Below are positions 15,604 to 24,644 of a DNA stretch of 28,347 nucleotides, one piece after another. The translations under genes were made by a program, and so were the position numbers. The notes below the pieces were generated by a model. It searched no databases, was not told where the DNA came from, and saw only the letters and a program-made list of their open reading frames with translations. Position 1 is the first letter of the stretch, and every line of letters starts with the position of its first letter. This DNA comes from MADRE2 sp964397015 (GTDB taxonomy: Bacteria; Desulfobacterota; Desulfobacteria; Desulfobacterales; Desulfobacteraceae): assembly GCA_964397015.1 (NCBI GenBank), contig CAYNHL010000037.1, forward strand, positions 1-28,347. The letters are read 5' to 3'.

Positions 15604-16437
15604 ATGAAAGACAATGGCAGTAAAGGTGTGGGAATAAAAGATAAAATGCCTGGACAGGACCCTGATGCACAGGCCAGAGAATCACTGTCCAGGATCAAAA
15701 AAAAATTTATCGTGATGAGCGGAAAAGGTGGAGTAGGTAAAACCAGTGTGTCCGTGAATATTGCAATTGCCCTGGCCAGGGCGGGCATGAAGGTCGGGTT
15801 GATGGACGTGGATATACACGGGCCGGATATCCCGAGGATGCTCGGTCTCGATGGGATGCTCACTGCAGGGGCGAATCATAAAATGATGCCTGTCAATTAT
15901 TCTGATAATTTATCCACCGTTTCCATGGAATCGCTTATGCACAACAAGGATGAAGCGGTTATATGGCGGGGGCCGGTCAAGCATACCGCCATCCGCCAGT
16001 TCATCGGTGAGGTGGAATGGGGGGATCTGGATTACCTGATTATAGATGCCCCGCCCGGGACCGGTGACGAACCCTTGACCGTGGCGCAGCTGATACCCGA
16101 TGCAAAGGCTATTATCGTGACCACCCCACAGGAAGTGGCTCTGGCTGATATAAGGAAATCCATCAGTTTCTGCCGTAACGTGAAAATGGAAATTTACGGT
16201 ATTATTGAAAACATGAGCGGATTCACATGCCCCCATTGCAATGCCGCAGTGGATATTTTCGGCAGCGGCGGCGGGGAGCGGACAGCGCAGGCCTATGGCA
16301 TCGAGTTTCTCGGGAGGATTCCGTTTGATCCCGACATGGTGAAATGTTCCGATTCAGGCAAAGCATTCCAGGATGTGCACCGGGAATCCGTCATCACTAC
16401 TGCATTTGAACAGATAACGGCAAAAATGGGAGTATAG
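15604..16437 (+). CDS. mrp: Mrp/NBP35-type P-loop ATPase, Fe-S cluster carrier
   Basis: A 277-residue ParA/MinD-superfamily protein of the Mrp/ApbC branch. The deviant Walker A is GKGGVGKT (40-47), the switch I region is MDVDIHGPDIPRML, and the Walker B/switch II region is IIDAPPGTGDEP (about 147-157). The CPHC motif (Cys209, Cys212) is the site where these proteins hold a bridging 4Fe-4S cluster at the dimer interface. The family carries or inserts Fe-S clusters, which fits a genome rich in HdrA, MvhD and MetV-type targets. The usual N-terminal DUF59 domain is absent, and a short charged tail of about 30 residues takes its place. It ends 15 bases before the metallo-beta-lactamase gene. Confidence 0.95.
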   Translation: MKDNGSKGVGIKDKMPGQDPDAQARESLSRIKKKFIVMSGKGGVGKTSVSVNIAIALARAGMKVGLMDVDIHGPDIPRMLGLDGMLTAGANHKMMPVNYSDNLSTVSMESLMHNKDEAVIWRGPVKHTAIRQFIGEVEWGDLDYLIIDAPPGTGDEPLTVAQLIPDAKAIIVTTPQEVALADIRKSISFCRNVKMEIYGIIENMSGFTCPHCNAAVDIFGSGGGERTAQAYGIEFLGRIPFDPDMVKCSDSGKAFQDVHRESVITTAFEQITAKMGV

Positions 16438-16452
16438 CCCGGAGAAAACGGC

Positions 16453-17199
16453 ATGGCTCAGTATAAAATTCATCCCATTGTCATGGGGACCAAGGTTTTT
16501 GATAAAAGCATGATGACCTACCAGTACGGTAATGGCCAGACATATACCATCCCCATTTATTCCTGGTATATCGAGGGCGGAGACCAGAACATTCTGGTGG
16601 ACACAGGAGAGATGCATCCCATCCAGTCCGAAGAAAGGGAAAAAGCCATAAACGGCCGAATATATACCTTTGAGCAGGGCCTGGACCTGTATGGCCTCAC
16701 ACCGGAAGACATCGACATTGTAATTCATACACACCTGCACAATGATCATTGTGAAAATGACTACAAGTGTGTCAATGCCCGGGTGTATGTCCATGAAAAA
16801 GAACTGGAGAGCATTCATGATCCCCACCCGCTGGATTACCGTTACCTCGAGGATTATATCGAGGAGGTGGAGCAGGGAGGACAGCTGGAGATAATGACCG
16901 GGGACACAAAGATTCTGCCGGGTATTGAATGCATCCATACTCCGGCCCACACCAGAGGAGGCATGACCGTTCTGATCGATACGACTTCAGGCCGGGCGGC
17001 CATAACCGGATTCTGCGTTATCCACGAAAATTTTACTCCTCCTGCCCAGATCCTGGCCATGGAGATGGAGGTAATTCCACCGGGGACCCATGTCAATGCA
17101 TACGAAGCCTATGACCTGCTGGTGAAGGTAAAGGGGATGGCCGATATCCTCCTTCCGCTGCACGAGCCCGAATTTGCCTCCCGGCCTGTCATCGGATGA
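16453..17199 (+). CDS. Metallo-beta-lactamase-fold hydrolase, AHL-lactonase-like, missing bridging Asp
   Basis: The 248-residue protein shows the metal motif HTHLHNDHC (His94, His96, Asp98, His99), a later His in TPAHTRGG (His166) and a C-terminal His near LPLHEPE (His237). The overall order resembles the N-acyl-homoserine-lactonase-like branch. Where the bridging Asp of a GD motif is expected, the sequence reads AITGFCVIHENF, so the Asp is replaced by Phe187 with Cys188 beside it. This could mean one metal instead of two, Cys ligation, or redox rather than hydrolase chemistry. Its neighbours are Mrp upstream and a flavin reductase downstream. The true substrate is unknown and quorum quenching should not be assumed. 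GGAG lies eight bases before the start. Confidence 0.85.
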   Translation: MAQYKIHPIVMGTKVFDKSMMTYQYGNGQTYTIPIYSWYIEGGDQNILVDTGEMHPIQSEEREKAINGRIYTFEQGLDLYGLTPEDIDIVIHTHLHNDHCENDYKCVNARVYVHEKELESIHDPHPLDYRYLEDYIEEVEQGGQLEIMTGDTKILPGIECIHTPAHTRGGMTVLIDTTSGRAAITGFCVIHENFTPPAQILAMEMEVIPPGTHVNAYEAYDLLVKVKGMADILLPLHEPEFASRPVIG

Positions 17200-17320
17200 T
17201 CGCTGGTCAAAAAAGAATGGATAAAGGCGTTTTTTCTGTTGATTTAGAGTAATTAACAGGCATGACAGCACCTTTTTTTACCGGGAGGTATAACCTGGAT
17301 TCACAGATCGGGAGTATGTT

Positions 17321-17794
17321 ATGAAACAGCAATGGCAGTCGGCTTTGGGAATGTTGCCCTGCGGCATCTATGTACTGACCGTAAAAACGGATGATGCCGT
17401 TAACGGAATGATCGCATCATGGGTTACCCAGGTGTCTTATGATCCCCCTTTGATTGCGGTTGCGATTCATCCCAACAGGTATTCTCATGACATGATCACG
17501 AAGAGCCGGGCGTTCGGGTTGCATGTTATTGACCAGTCACAAAAAGAGTTGCTCAAGCGTTTCAAGGGGCCGGATCCGGCTGAAAAATTTTTGGGGATGG
17601 ACTGGAAACCCGGTAAAACAGGAGTACCCATATTAAAAGACTGTCTTGCCTGGATTGAACTCAAGGTGACCGAGCAGCTCGAGCCGGGAAACCATACACT
17701 GTTTATAGCCAGGGTTATGGATGCCGGTGTGTGTTCAGGCGGCAGGCCTCTTACCACAATGGATTATGACGGCATGTATGTAGGAAAAGATTAA
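17321..17794 (+). CDS. Flavin reductase-like, FMN-binding split-barrel protein
   Basis: At 157 residues this fits the flavin reductase-like domain family (Flavin_Reduct). Typical elements are an N-terminal LPCGIYVLTV strand, GMIASWVTQVSYDPPLIAVA for the FMN phosphate and ring region, an FGLHVI strand, and the later helix-strand pair ending in TLFIARVMDAG. Members either reduce flavin with NAD(P)H or act as FMN-binding electron carriers, sometimes partnered with metallo-beta-lactamase or rubredoxin proteins. GGGAG is a good ribosome-binding site. The 121-base gap upstream holds AT-rich sequence with no certain terminator. Its stop faces the radical SAM stop with 17 bases between. Confidence 0.9.
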   Translation: MKQQWQSALGMLPCGIYVLTVKTDDAVNGMIASWVTQVSYDPPLIAVAIHPNRYSHDMITKSRAFGLHVIDQSQKELLKRFKGPDPAEKFLGMDWKPGKTGVPILKDCLAWIELKVTEQLEPGNHTLFIARVMDAGVCSGGRPLTTMDYDGMYVGKD

Positions 17795-17811
17795 GGTTCG
17801 CAGCCGTCACT

Positions 17812-18393
17812 CTATCCGGCTGCCAGTTCAGACAGCGGAGTCTGCCACATATTTCCCATACTGATTCCCTGGCACACCTGAACGTTGCCAAAGGCATCCA
17901 CATGAACCCGGGAAGGTGATTCGAGGTCTTCATACGGGCATGTGGTCATTTCTTCCCAGGGTCTGAGCTCAAGTCCCCGGGTCAGTTTTTCCGCTGCCCG
18001 GCCCCGGAACATTACAGAGTTTCTGTCTGCCGGCCTGGTTTCACTGTCCCGCGATTTTTCCGGATCTTCAACAGGCAAAGCATCGATACAGATTAAAGAT
18101 GTTTCCATGTCCAGTTTTCTGGCAGCGGCATGGGCAATGGTGACAAGGCCTGTCTTGAATCCATGGTTGCCGGCGCGCCGGATACTTTCTTCCAAAAGAG
18201 GAAAAAACAAAAAAGGTTCACCGCCTTCAAAAAAGATCCATTCAATACCCGGGATTTTGCAGGCTTGATCAAGGACCCGGTCCACCTGGGAAATTGTAAA
18301 CGTCCCCCGGGATACCGGGCTTGAGTGAAGAAAACAATGATCACATTCAAAATTGCAGGTATAAGTCAAGATGAAGTGAAGGCCGGTAAGCAT
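17812..18393 (-). CDS. Short radical SAM protein, apparently eroded
   Basis: The start at 18393 is chosen over a longer open frame to 18615, because AGGAG sits seven bases upstream of this ATG and the extra 74 residues resemble no domain. The radical SAM motif is CNFECDHC, near residue 13, followed by the GGEP motif in FFEGGEPF. The C-terminus RVHVDAFGNVQVCQGISMGN resembles a SPASM-like Fe-S region. From memory of the family, close relatives are about 300 residues; here roughly 45-50 residues appear missing after GLVT, and the chain stops at LSELAAG, where relatives continue into another Cys-containing segment. The gene is thus probably decaying or a minimal variant. Substrate unknown. Confidence 0.7.
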   Translation of the reverse strand: MLTGLHFILTYTCNFECDHCFLHSSPVSRGTFTISQVDRVLDQACKIPGIEWIFFEGGEPFLFFPLLEESIRRAGNHGFKTGLVTIAHAAARKLDMETSLICIDALPVEDPEKSRDSETRPADRNSVMFRGRAAEKLTRGLELRPWEEMTTCPYEDLESPSRVHVDAFGNVQVCQGISMGNMWQTPLSELAAG

Positions 18394-18549
18394 AATTGTT
18401 CTCCTGATCGAGTAATTGATAAGGCCGTCCGCCTGACGCAGAAGACGAATCCTGATACAAGTCTTTTTGCCATCAGTTAAGACCATATCCGCATATTTGT
18501 CAAGGTATGCACCGTTGAAAAAGACGGAAAAAATATCATACGAATTGTG

Positions 18550-18576
18550 TTGACCAAAACCACAGAAAAGTATAAG
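18550..18576 (+). promoter_or_regulatory. Candidate promoter for glutamate dehydrogenase
   Basis: TTGACC (18550-18555) and TATAAG (18571-18576) are separated by 15 bases, a short spacer. They lie in the 221-base divergent region between the radical SAM gene and the dehydrogenase, 38 bases before the ATG. The rest of that region shows no gene. Confidence 0.3.
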
Positions 18577-18614
18577 AGCATTAGGCATAAATAATAAAAA
18601 TACCAGGAGAAACA

Positions 18615-21600
18615 ATGGACTTTCATTGCCAGAGCAATAATCCGGTTTCAGCCGGAGCCCACATAATTCAAAAGGCCCAGAGCGTTAAATTGAAACCGGG
18701 TTTATTATATGAAGCCGTGATTGACCTGTCCTCGGAAGGACTGGTCACCGCCAACTGCATAAATCTTGCCGCCGGTATTCTTCTTGACGATCTGGGACTA
18801 CCGGATTATTTTTTCGAGACCATCACCAAGGAATCTCTTAAACATATTCTGGCTTCCATTTCAAAAAGTATAAAGTTCCAGGACGGTAAAGTGGTTTTGA
18901 GTTCATGGGTTGCTGACATTGATTTTGATCTGACCCAGGGCAGCCAGGTGCAGCGTGTCCGGATTGCTACAAGGGAAACCAGGGACAGCATGGAAAGTGT
19001 GCTGGATAAACAGCTGGCCGGACATCGCCGCGAATACTATTACAACCCCGAAAGCCAGTATTATACTTATGTTTTCAGGCCTGAATTCATCAATGACTAC
19101 ACAAAAAGCGATTTTACGGATTCTTGTTTCCTGTTCAGCCTGGACAAAGACTACACCACAACTCCACGCCTGACTCGGAACCGGTATGAAAAATTCATTG
19201 AAAAGATTTCTACTTCCGTTATTCCAATGATCGAAGTCTTTACCCTTTCAGACATAGGTGAAATCCGGTTTATGTTTAAATCGGATTTTGAAAAGCCCCA
19301 GCTGCATGTTTTCAGAAAGTTGTTCTCCGATCACGGTCTCACCATTACCAGGGCTTACTGGGAACCTTATTACACGGCATCAGGTGTGCTGTCATCCATC
19401 TGTTCCCTTTATGTCCAGGGGGAATTGTCCCGAAAGATGGAGGCGGCTCTTCTGGATGATCTGCGGGCGTACCTGAGTTTTCCTGTCAGCAGGGTTATTG
19501 AACTCTACGTGACCGGACAGCTCTCTTTTCATGAAATGCTGTTTGCCGGGAATGCCATAGATTTTACCCATATGTTCATTTTCAAGGAACAGGGCAACCA
19601 GACTGACCAGGAGATCATGGACAGCCTGGCCAGCGTGGATCAGCAGGAGGCATTTTCGGAACGGATTCATGAATCCAACAAGTTCACCTATGTATCACGC
19701 ATAATAATGGAAACCGTCTGCGCCAATCCTGACCTGGTTTCCTTTTTGTTCAAGCTGTTCGACCAGAAATTCAACCCGGCCTTTACCGGATGTCCGAGCG
19801 AAGCGGAACTTGAACAAAAACAGGCTGAATTCGAACGAATGCTCGATATCAGGTTCATGGATTTTTCCATTGGAAGGGATATTTTTTCCTTTATGTTCAA
19901 ATTGATTCCCGCCACCTTTAAAACCAATTTCTACAAACCGGAAAAACGGGCATTTTCCTTCAGGATGGATAACCGGATTTTAGATCCCCTTGTTTTCAAG
20001 CAGTATGTGTTCGGTATTTTCTTTGTCAATGGCCATTATGCCTGCGGGACGCATCTGCGGGCCGATGATATCGCCAGGGGCGGACTGCGCCTGATCCGGG
20101 TGACATCTGCAAACCATGCCAGGGAGCTGGACAATGCTGTCCTGCTCAATTATGCCCTGGGTCCAAAGGCCCAGCGGCTCAAGCACAAGGATATATGCGA
20201 AAGCGGATCAAAGGGGGTGGTCGTACCCCATCCCTTCTATGCATCGTACGGCATGGATGCTTTGTATGATTATACGGAAAGCATCATGGATCTCATGTTA
20301 CCGGATGAAGCTGTGCGTGATCACTATGGGAAACCTGAAATGGTATTTTTCGGGCCGGATGAGGGCACGGCGCCATTTATGGATGCCGTCGCTTTCAGGG
20401 CAAAGGAGCGCGGTTACCAGTACTGGCGGACCATCACAACCGGAAAGAGCTTCGGCATTCCCCACGATACCTATGGAATCCTGGAAAATGATGACCTTTT
20501 CGGTTTGCTTACCACCAGGGATGGGAAAACAGAACTCCAGGTCAACGGTGATACCGTGACGGTCACTGCAGACACGGAAGAAATATGGAACCATATCGGG
20601 GGTAAAATTCATATCTCCGGCATGACAACCACCAGTGTCATGGGGGCGTTCAGGACACTGATATCCCATTATGGCTGCAGGGAAGAAGAGCTGAACCTGA
20701 TGATGACCGGCGGACCGGACGGTGACCTGGGGGCTAATGAAATCCAGTGCTATAAGGGAAAGATCTGCCTGATAGTTGACGGGGGATCAATCCTTTTTGA
20801 TCCGGACGGGCTGGATAAAAAAGAATTGATGAAAATTGCGTTCATGCGGCATACATCCCCACGGGTTAATTCCGCAGGCTACCCGGCTGAAAAGCTTGGG
20901 GCCGAAGGGTTCCAGGTGTTTATGAAAAGCAAGGATATTACCCTTCCTGACGGCCGGTTTATCGAGGACGGATCGATTTTCCACAGGACATTCCTGACAG
21001 ATCCTGCAAACCGCAAGTATGTTGAAAAAGCGAACATTCAGGCGTTCATTCCCTGTGGCGGGTTCAAGGATACCATAAACCATGGCAATGTCCGGCGGTT
21101 TGTTTCGTTGTTCAATGAACTGAAGTTTATCGTGGAAGGCGCCAATGTCTTTTTTGATGATGCATCCCGCCGCTATATCGCCGGATCAACCGATATACGG
21201 CATGTCAAGGATTCAACCGCCAACAAGGGTGGAGTCTTTTCTTCGGCAGTGGCCGAGGTGCTCACAGGATTTTTACTGGGAGATGCCTATGAAAAAAAGC
21301 TTCTGGAAGACAAGGCCACCCGCTGGGAATTGATCCGGGATATCATGAACCTGGTAGACCGGTATGCCAGGGCTGAAACAGGCATGCTGATCAGAATCCA
21401 TGAAAAAGATCCATTAATGCCGTTTTTTATGCTTTCTGAAATAACAAGCGAGCAGATTTTTGCCTTTCAGGCCATTGTGGCGGACAATATCGATAGCATC
21501 CTGTCAGACGAGGATCTTTTGTGGTCCATACTGGAATCTTACATTCCCGACGTACTGGTGAAAAATACCGGCCGGGACACAATTTTGCAGATCATGAATT

Positions 21601-21761
21601 CAACGGCATTGTCAGCGTACCGGGATGCCATTGTTTCAAAGAAAACTGCCGCACTGGCATTTTATCAGCACGGTCTTGACTGGGAGGATTATGTCGCCCG
21701 GGCGCAGGCGGATTTTCCCGGGACCATACAAGCGCTGTTTGACTCAAAGACATCTCAATAG
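18615..21761 (+). CDS. NAD-dependent glutamate dehydrogenase, large (~115 kDa) class
   Basis: Glutamate dehydrogenase interconverts glutamate with 2-oxoglutarate and ammonia. This 1048-residue form is much longer than the 450-residue hexameric type and matches the GDH2-like 115-kDa class. The N-terminal ~450 residues are regulatory or structural, with an ACT-like strand pattern near 205-300. The catalytic part shows DIARGGLRLIRV (485-496), ESGSKGVVV with the likely catalytic Lys533, GPDEGTAPFMD (580-590), TTGKSFGIPHDTYG (608-621) and the nucleotide-binding GGPDGDLGANEI (699-710). AGGAG precedes the ATG by five to six bases. The 3' end overlaps that of the UbiB-type gene on the other strand by seven bases. 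It probably links amino-acid catabolism to NADH. Confidence 0.92.
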   Translation: MDFHCQSNNPVSAGAHIIQKAQSVKLKPGLLYEAVIDLSSEGLVTANCINLAAGILLDDLGLPDYFFETITKESLKHILASISKSIKFQDGKVVLSSWVADIDFDLTQGSQVQRVRIATRETRDSMESVLDKQLAGHRREYYYNPESQYYTYVFRPEFINDYTKSDFTDSCFLFSLDKDYTTTPRLTRNRYEKFIEKISTSVIPMIEVFTLSDIGEIRFMFKSDFEKPQLHVFRKLFSDHGLTITRAYWEPYYTASGVLSSICSLYVQGELSRKMEAALLDDLRAYLSFPVSRVIELYVTGQLSFHEMLFAGNAIDFTHMFIFKEQGNQTDQEIMDSLASVDQQEAFSERIHESNKFTYVSRIIMETVCANPDLVSFLFKLFDQKFNPAFTGCPSEAELEQKQAEFERMLDIRFMDFSIGRDIFSFMFKLIPATFKTNFYKPEKRAFSFRMDNRILDPLVFKQYVFGIFFVNGHYACGTHLRADDIARGGLRLIRVTSANHARELDNAVLLNYALGPKAQRLKHKDICESGSKGVVVPHPFYASYGMDALYDYTESIMDLMLPDEAVRDHYGKPEMVFFGPDEGTAPFMDAVAFRAKERGYQYWRTITTGKSFGIPHDTYGILENDDLFGLLTTRDGKTELQVNGDTVTVTADTEEIWNHIGGKIHISGMTTTSVMGAFRTLISHYGCREEELNLMMTGGPDGDLGANEIQCYKGKICLIVDGGSILFDPDGLDKKELMKIAFMRHTSPRVNSAGYPAEKLGAEGFQVFMKSKDITLPDGRFIEDGSIFHRTFLTDPANRKYVEKANIQAFIPCGGFKDTINHGNVRRFVSLFNELKFIVEGANVFFDDASRRYIAGSTDIRHVKDSTANKGGVFSSAVAEVLTGFLLGDAYEKKLLEDKATRWELIRDIMNLVDRYARAETGMLIRIHEKDPLMPFFMLSEITSEQIFAFQAIVADNIDSILSDEDLLWSILESYIPDVLVKNTGRDTILQIMNSTALSAYRDAIVSKKTAALAFYQHGLDWEDYVARAQADFPGTIQALFDSKTSQ

Positions 21762-23410
21762 TCTTTGCTGCGGATAATGGTTATGACCAGCCACAGGCCT
21801 ATAAAGGCGGAAATCAGGTAACCCAGTATGCCAAGTGCCGGAAACCCGAAAATCCATGGCCGGACACCGGTGGTGATAATCATTGAAGATCCGATGATCA
21901 TGGCTGCCAGGACAATGCCGAGGGTCAGTCGGTTGAAGCTGCTTTCAAGCGTTTTTTGAAAATGGTTTAAATTGCGGTGATCGAACTGGATGGACAGTTT
22001 TCCATCGGCCAGTTTTTTTGAAATCACCGAAAAAGTTTCAGGCAGGTGCTGCTGGAGCATCCATATGCTGGACAGGTTTTTGCGCAGCCTTTGTAAAAAG
22101 TAGCGGGTTGAATACTGCCGGGAAACCAGCCGGCGGATATGCGGCTCGGCTTCGGAAACTACGTCCAGTTCTGGAAACAGGATACGGGCCGTACCTTCCA
22201 CTGTAATCAGGGCCTTGATGACAATGGACATGTCAGGCGGCAGGCGCAGGCTATGGGATTTCAAGACCTGGACGAGATCTTCAAGCAGCTGTCCCACCCT
22301 GATATCCTTTATCGGCAGTGAGAGGTAGATATCCATTATTTCCATCAGGTCTTTTTCAAGCTGCTGGAATACAACCTCCTTTTGTGATATTGCAATGCTC
22401 AATACCATTTGTGCAAGCTTCCTGCTGTCCCTGTCAACTCCGGCCCGTATCATAAACAGAAGGTCATTTTTTTCGTCCGGTGTGAGCCGGCCTACCATTC
22501 CCCAGTCCATGAGGCACAGCTGGTTGTCGGATGTGATCACCATATTTCCAGGGTGAGGGTCGGCATGATAGAAGCCATGCTCCAGGATCTGGTTGACGGC
22601 AGCCTTCAATCCCGCACCGGCCAGGGCTTTGCGTTGTTCTTCAGGCAGATCTAGGTCCGGTGTTATTTTTGTGCCGCTGATAAAAGCTGTGACCAGTACT
22701 CTCGGGGTGGAGTATTCCGGGAATACCTCCGGAATCAGTATTCCTGAACCGGTTTCATTTTTTGATCCGGCAATCTGTGTATACCGGGCTTCCCTTGAAA
22801 AATCAATTTCCCTGAGTAATGTCCGGCGGGTTGAGGCTACAATACCGGGCAGGTCATAGACTCTCAACGTCTCGATTTTATCATGGCTTTGCCGGGCCAG
22901 TGTCTCCAGGATATTCAGATCGGTTTTGACGACCTGTTCAATTCCAGGCCGCCGGACTTTGACGGCCACGATTGTTCTCCGGCCCGGCAGCACAGCCCTG
23001 TGTACCTGGGAAAGAGAGGCAGCTGCCACGGGAGTTGCTTCAAAATCATGGAACAGTTGATCCAGCGGCATGTCAAATTCATTTTCCAGGATCGTTTTGA
23101 CCTTTTCAAAGGTAACCGGTGCAACCGCATCCTGGAGTTTGGTCAGTTCCCGGGTCAGGGGGACAGGCAGCAAGTCCGGGCGCATGCTCAGGATCTGTCC
23201 AAACTTGACAAAAGTGGGTCCGAGTTCTTCAAAGGCATGCCGGATTCGCTGGTAGACATCCATATCCGTATCTGTTTCGGGCGATATCCTGCGAACAAGA
23301 TCTTTTACCGGCAGATCCAGCCGATGTAGAATGTCGCCGAAACCGTACCTGATAAGAATGACGGCCATGTCTTTGAGCCGGGCGAGATTTGGAAAAGGAT
23401 TGATTTCCAT
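21755..23410 (-). CDS. ubiB: ABC1/UbiB/AarF-family atypical kinase with two C-terminal membrane segments
   Basis: A 551-residue protein with all family signatures: KxGQ as KFGQ (69-72), the Ala-rich loop AAASLSQVHRA (129-139), the ATP Lys in VAVKVRRP (Lys151), LREIDF (Glu201), HADPHPGN (282-289) and the metal Asp in MDWGM (Asp302). Two hydrophobic helices end the chain (about 497-520 and 525-546). UbiB proteins act as ATPases that help extract or process quinone precursors at the inner membrane; here menaquinone would be the likely lipid, an inference. It lies 58 bases downstream of the antiporter gene on the same strand, with a GAGGT ribosome-binding site, so it is probably the third gene of that operon. 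Confidence 0.93.
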   Translation of the reverse strand: MEINPFPNLARLKDMAVILIRYGFGDILHRLDLPVKDLVRRISPETDTDMDVYQRIRHAFEELGPTFVKFGQILSMRPDLLPVPLTRELTKLQDAVAPVTFEKVKTILENEFDMPLDQLFHDFEATPVAAASLSQVHRAVLPGRRTIVAVKVRRPGIEQVVKTDLNILETLARQSHDKIETLRVYDLPGIVASTRRTLLREIDFSREARYTQIAGSKNETGSGILIPEVFPEYSTPRVLVTAFISGTKITPDLDLPEEQRKALAGAGLKAAVNQILEHGFYHADPHPGNMVITSDNQLCLMDWGMVGRLTPDEKNDLLFMIRAGVDRDSRKLAQMVLSIAISQKEVVFQQLEKDLMEIMDIYLSLPIKDIRVGQLLEDLVQVLKSHSLRLPPDMSIVIKALITVEGTARILFPELDVVSEAEPHIRRLVSRQYSTRYFLQRLRKNLSSIWMLQQHLPETFSVISKKLADGKLSIQFDHRNLNHFQKTLESSFNRLTLGIVLAAMIIGSSMIITTGVRPWIFGFPALGILGYLISAFIGLWLVITIIRSKDY

Positions 23411-23468
23411 GAATACCTCTATCTGTCTGAAGCCGGAGCAGGAATTTTGCAGTTGATAAAAAAGTGGA

Positions 23469-24644
23469 TCATGACGGTACCTTGTATTTTAATGTCTTGT
23501 CTTTTTTGGGAAAAATCCTGGCGGTGATTTTGGGTGCCAGTTCAAAAAGCAATATGCCGATCATGGCTGAAGAAAGTATGAATACGCCGCATAAAACACG
23601 GATGGTATCCGTGGCCAGGCTTGCTATAATCACGGAAAATTCACCGCGCTGAGTGAAGGAAAGCCCGGCTCTCAGGGCAACTTTTTTTGAAAGTCCATAT
23701 GCCAGCCCCCCATAATAGCCGGTAATGATTTTTGCGATTGTGGACCAGGCTATCAATGTAAAGAGCAGGTATATCATGGGCACACCCTCACCAAAAGTGA
23801 TGGTGGTGCCGAAATAAAAAAAGAACAGGGGTAAAAACAGGTCCCGGACGGGCAGGACCGCATGTTCAAGGGCTTCTGTCCGCCGTACTTCCGCCAGGAT
23901 AATGCCGGCCAGGAACGCACCGAGTACTTCGGATAAATCCAGCATCAGGGCAAGGCCGCCGTAGGCCAGCGCAATACCAACCATCATCAGGATGAAAATG
24001 TCCTGGCTGATATACCGGTCAACAAAGCTGTCGAGCCTGCGGAAGATAAAATGCCCGATCACTATGGCTCCTGCAATGAGGCAGAGAATTTTACCGATGA
24101 TCATGGCAAAGGTGAAGGCTGTCAATGCGGTTCCGGCGGTAAGTCCGACAAGAACGGCCACCGCTACCGGTGCCGCGATATCTTCAAATATCAGCAGGGC
24201 AAGCAGGAATTCCGATTCCGGGTTGGCCATCCGCTTTGAACTTTCCAGTATTTTTGCGGTAATTGACGAACTGGTGGCATATACCACACCGCCCATTAAA
24301 AAGGCTGTAATCCAGTCCAGTCCGAAAAGCAGGCATATGCCCATGGTCAAAAACAGATTGAGCAAAAGGTCCAGTATCCCGGCAGGGGCGACCTTTGAGG
24401 CAATGGCTGCCAGGCGGCGGGCCGGAAACTCCATCCCCAGCATGAAAAACAAAAGCACAATGCCGATTTCACCTGCCAGGTAGACTGTATCATTGCCTGA
24501 AAAATACCCTCCCAGCACTATTCCCAAAAGGATGTAAAGCACCACACCGGGGATACGGAATTTCATTCCGATAAATCCCACGGCAAAAAGAAGGATTAAA
24601 ACGCTTCCGGCAACCAGGATAACAGGAAAATAAATCTCTCCCAT
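23469..24644 (-). CDS. khtU: K+/H+ antiporter membrane subunit, CPA2 family, KhtU-like
   Basis: This 391-residue protein is almost wholly hydrophobic, with about 12 predicted membrane helices. CPA2/Kef-type marks are FEDIAAPVAVAVL (the ion-binding Asp region of helix 5-6) and SFTQRGEFSVIIASL. It ends soon after the last helix, without a Kef-type TrkA_N domain, as in Bacillus KhtU/YhaU where regulation comes from a separate KhtT. The ATG at 24644 overlaps the khtT stop (TGATG); a TTG one codon earlier is a possible alternative. It would export K+ or NH4+ in exchange for protons, for pH or electrophile stress. Helix number is estimated by eye. Confidence 0.9.
   Translation of the reverse strand: MGEIYFPVILVAGSVLILLFAVGFIGMKFRIPGVVLYILLGIVLGGYFSGNDTVYLAGEIGIVLLFFMLGMEFPARRLAAIASKVAPAGILDLLLNLFLTMGICLLFGLDWITAFLMGGVVYATSSSITAKILESSKRMANPESEFLLALLIFEDIAAPVAVAVLVGLTAGTALTAFTFAMIIGKILCLIAGAIVIGHFIFRRLDSFVDRYISQDIFILMMVGIALAYGGLALMLDLSEVLGAFLAGIILAEVRRTEALEHAVLPVRDLFLPLFFFYFGTTITFGEGVPMIYLLFTLIAWSTIAKIITGYYGGLAYGLSKKVALRAGLSFTQRGEFSVIIASLATDTIRVLCGVFILSSAMIGILLFELAPKITARIFPKKDKTLKYKVPS

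Noticed and set aside
16453..17199. Quorum-quenching AHL lactonase as a firm function
   Set aside because: The bridging Asp motif is missing, and no quorum-sensing genes are nearby.
18394..18615. N-terminal extension of the radical SAM frame
   Set aside because: A strong AGGAG ribosome-binding site precedes the ATG at 18393, and the extension overlaps the divergent promoter region and matches nothing known.
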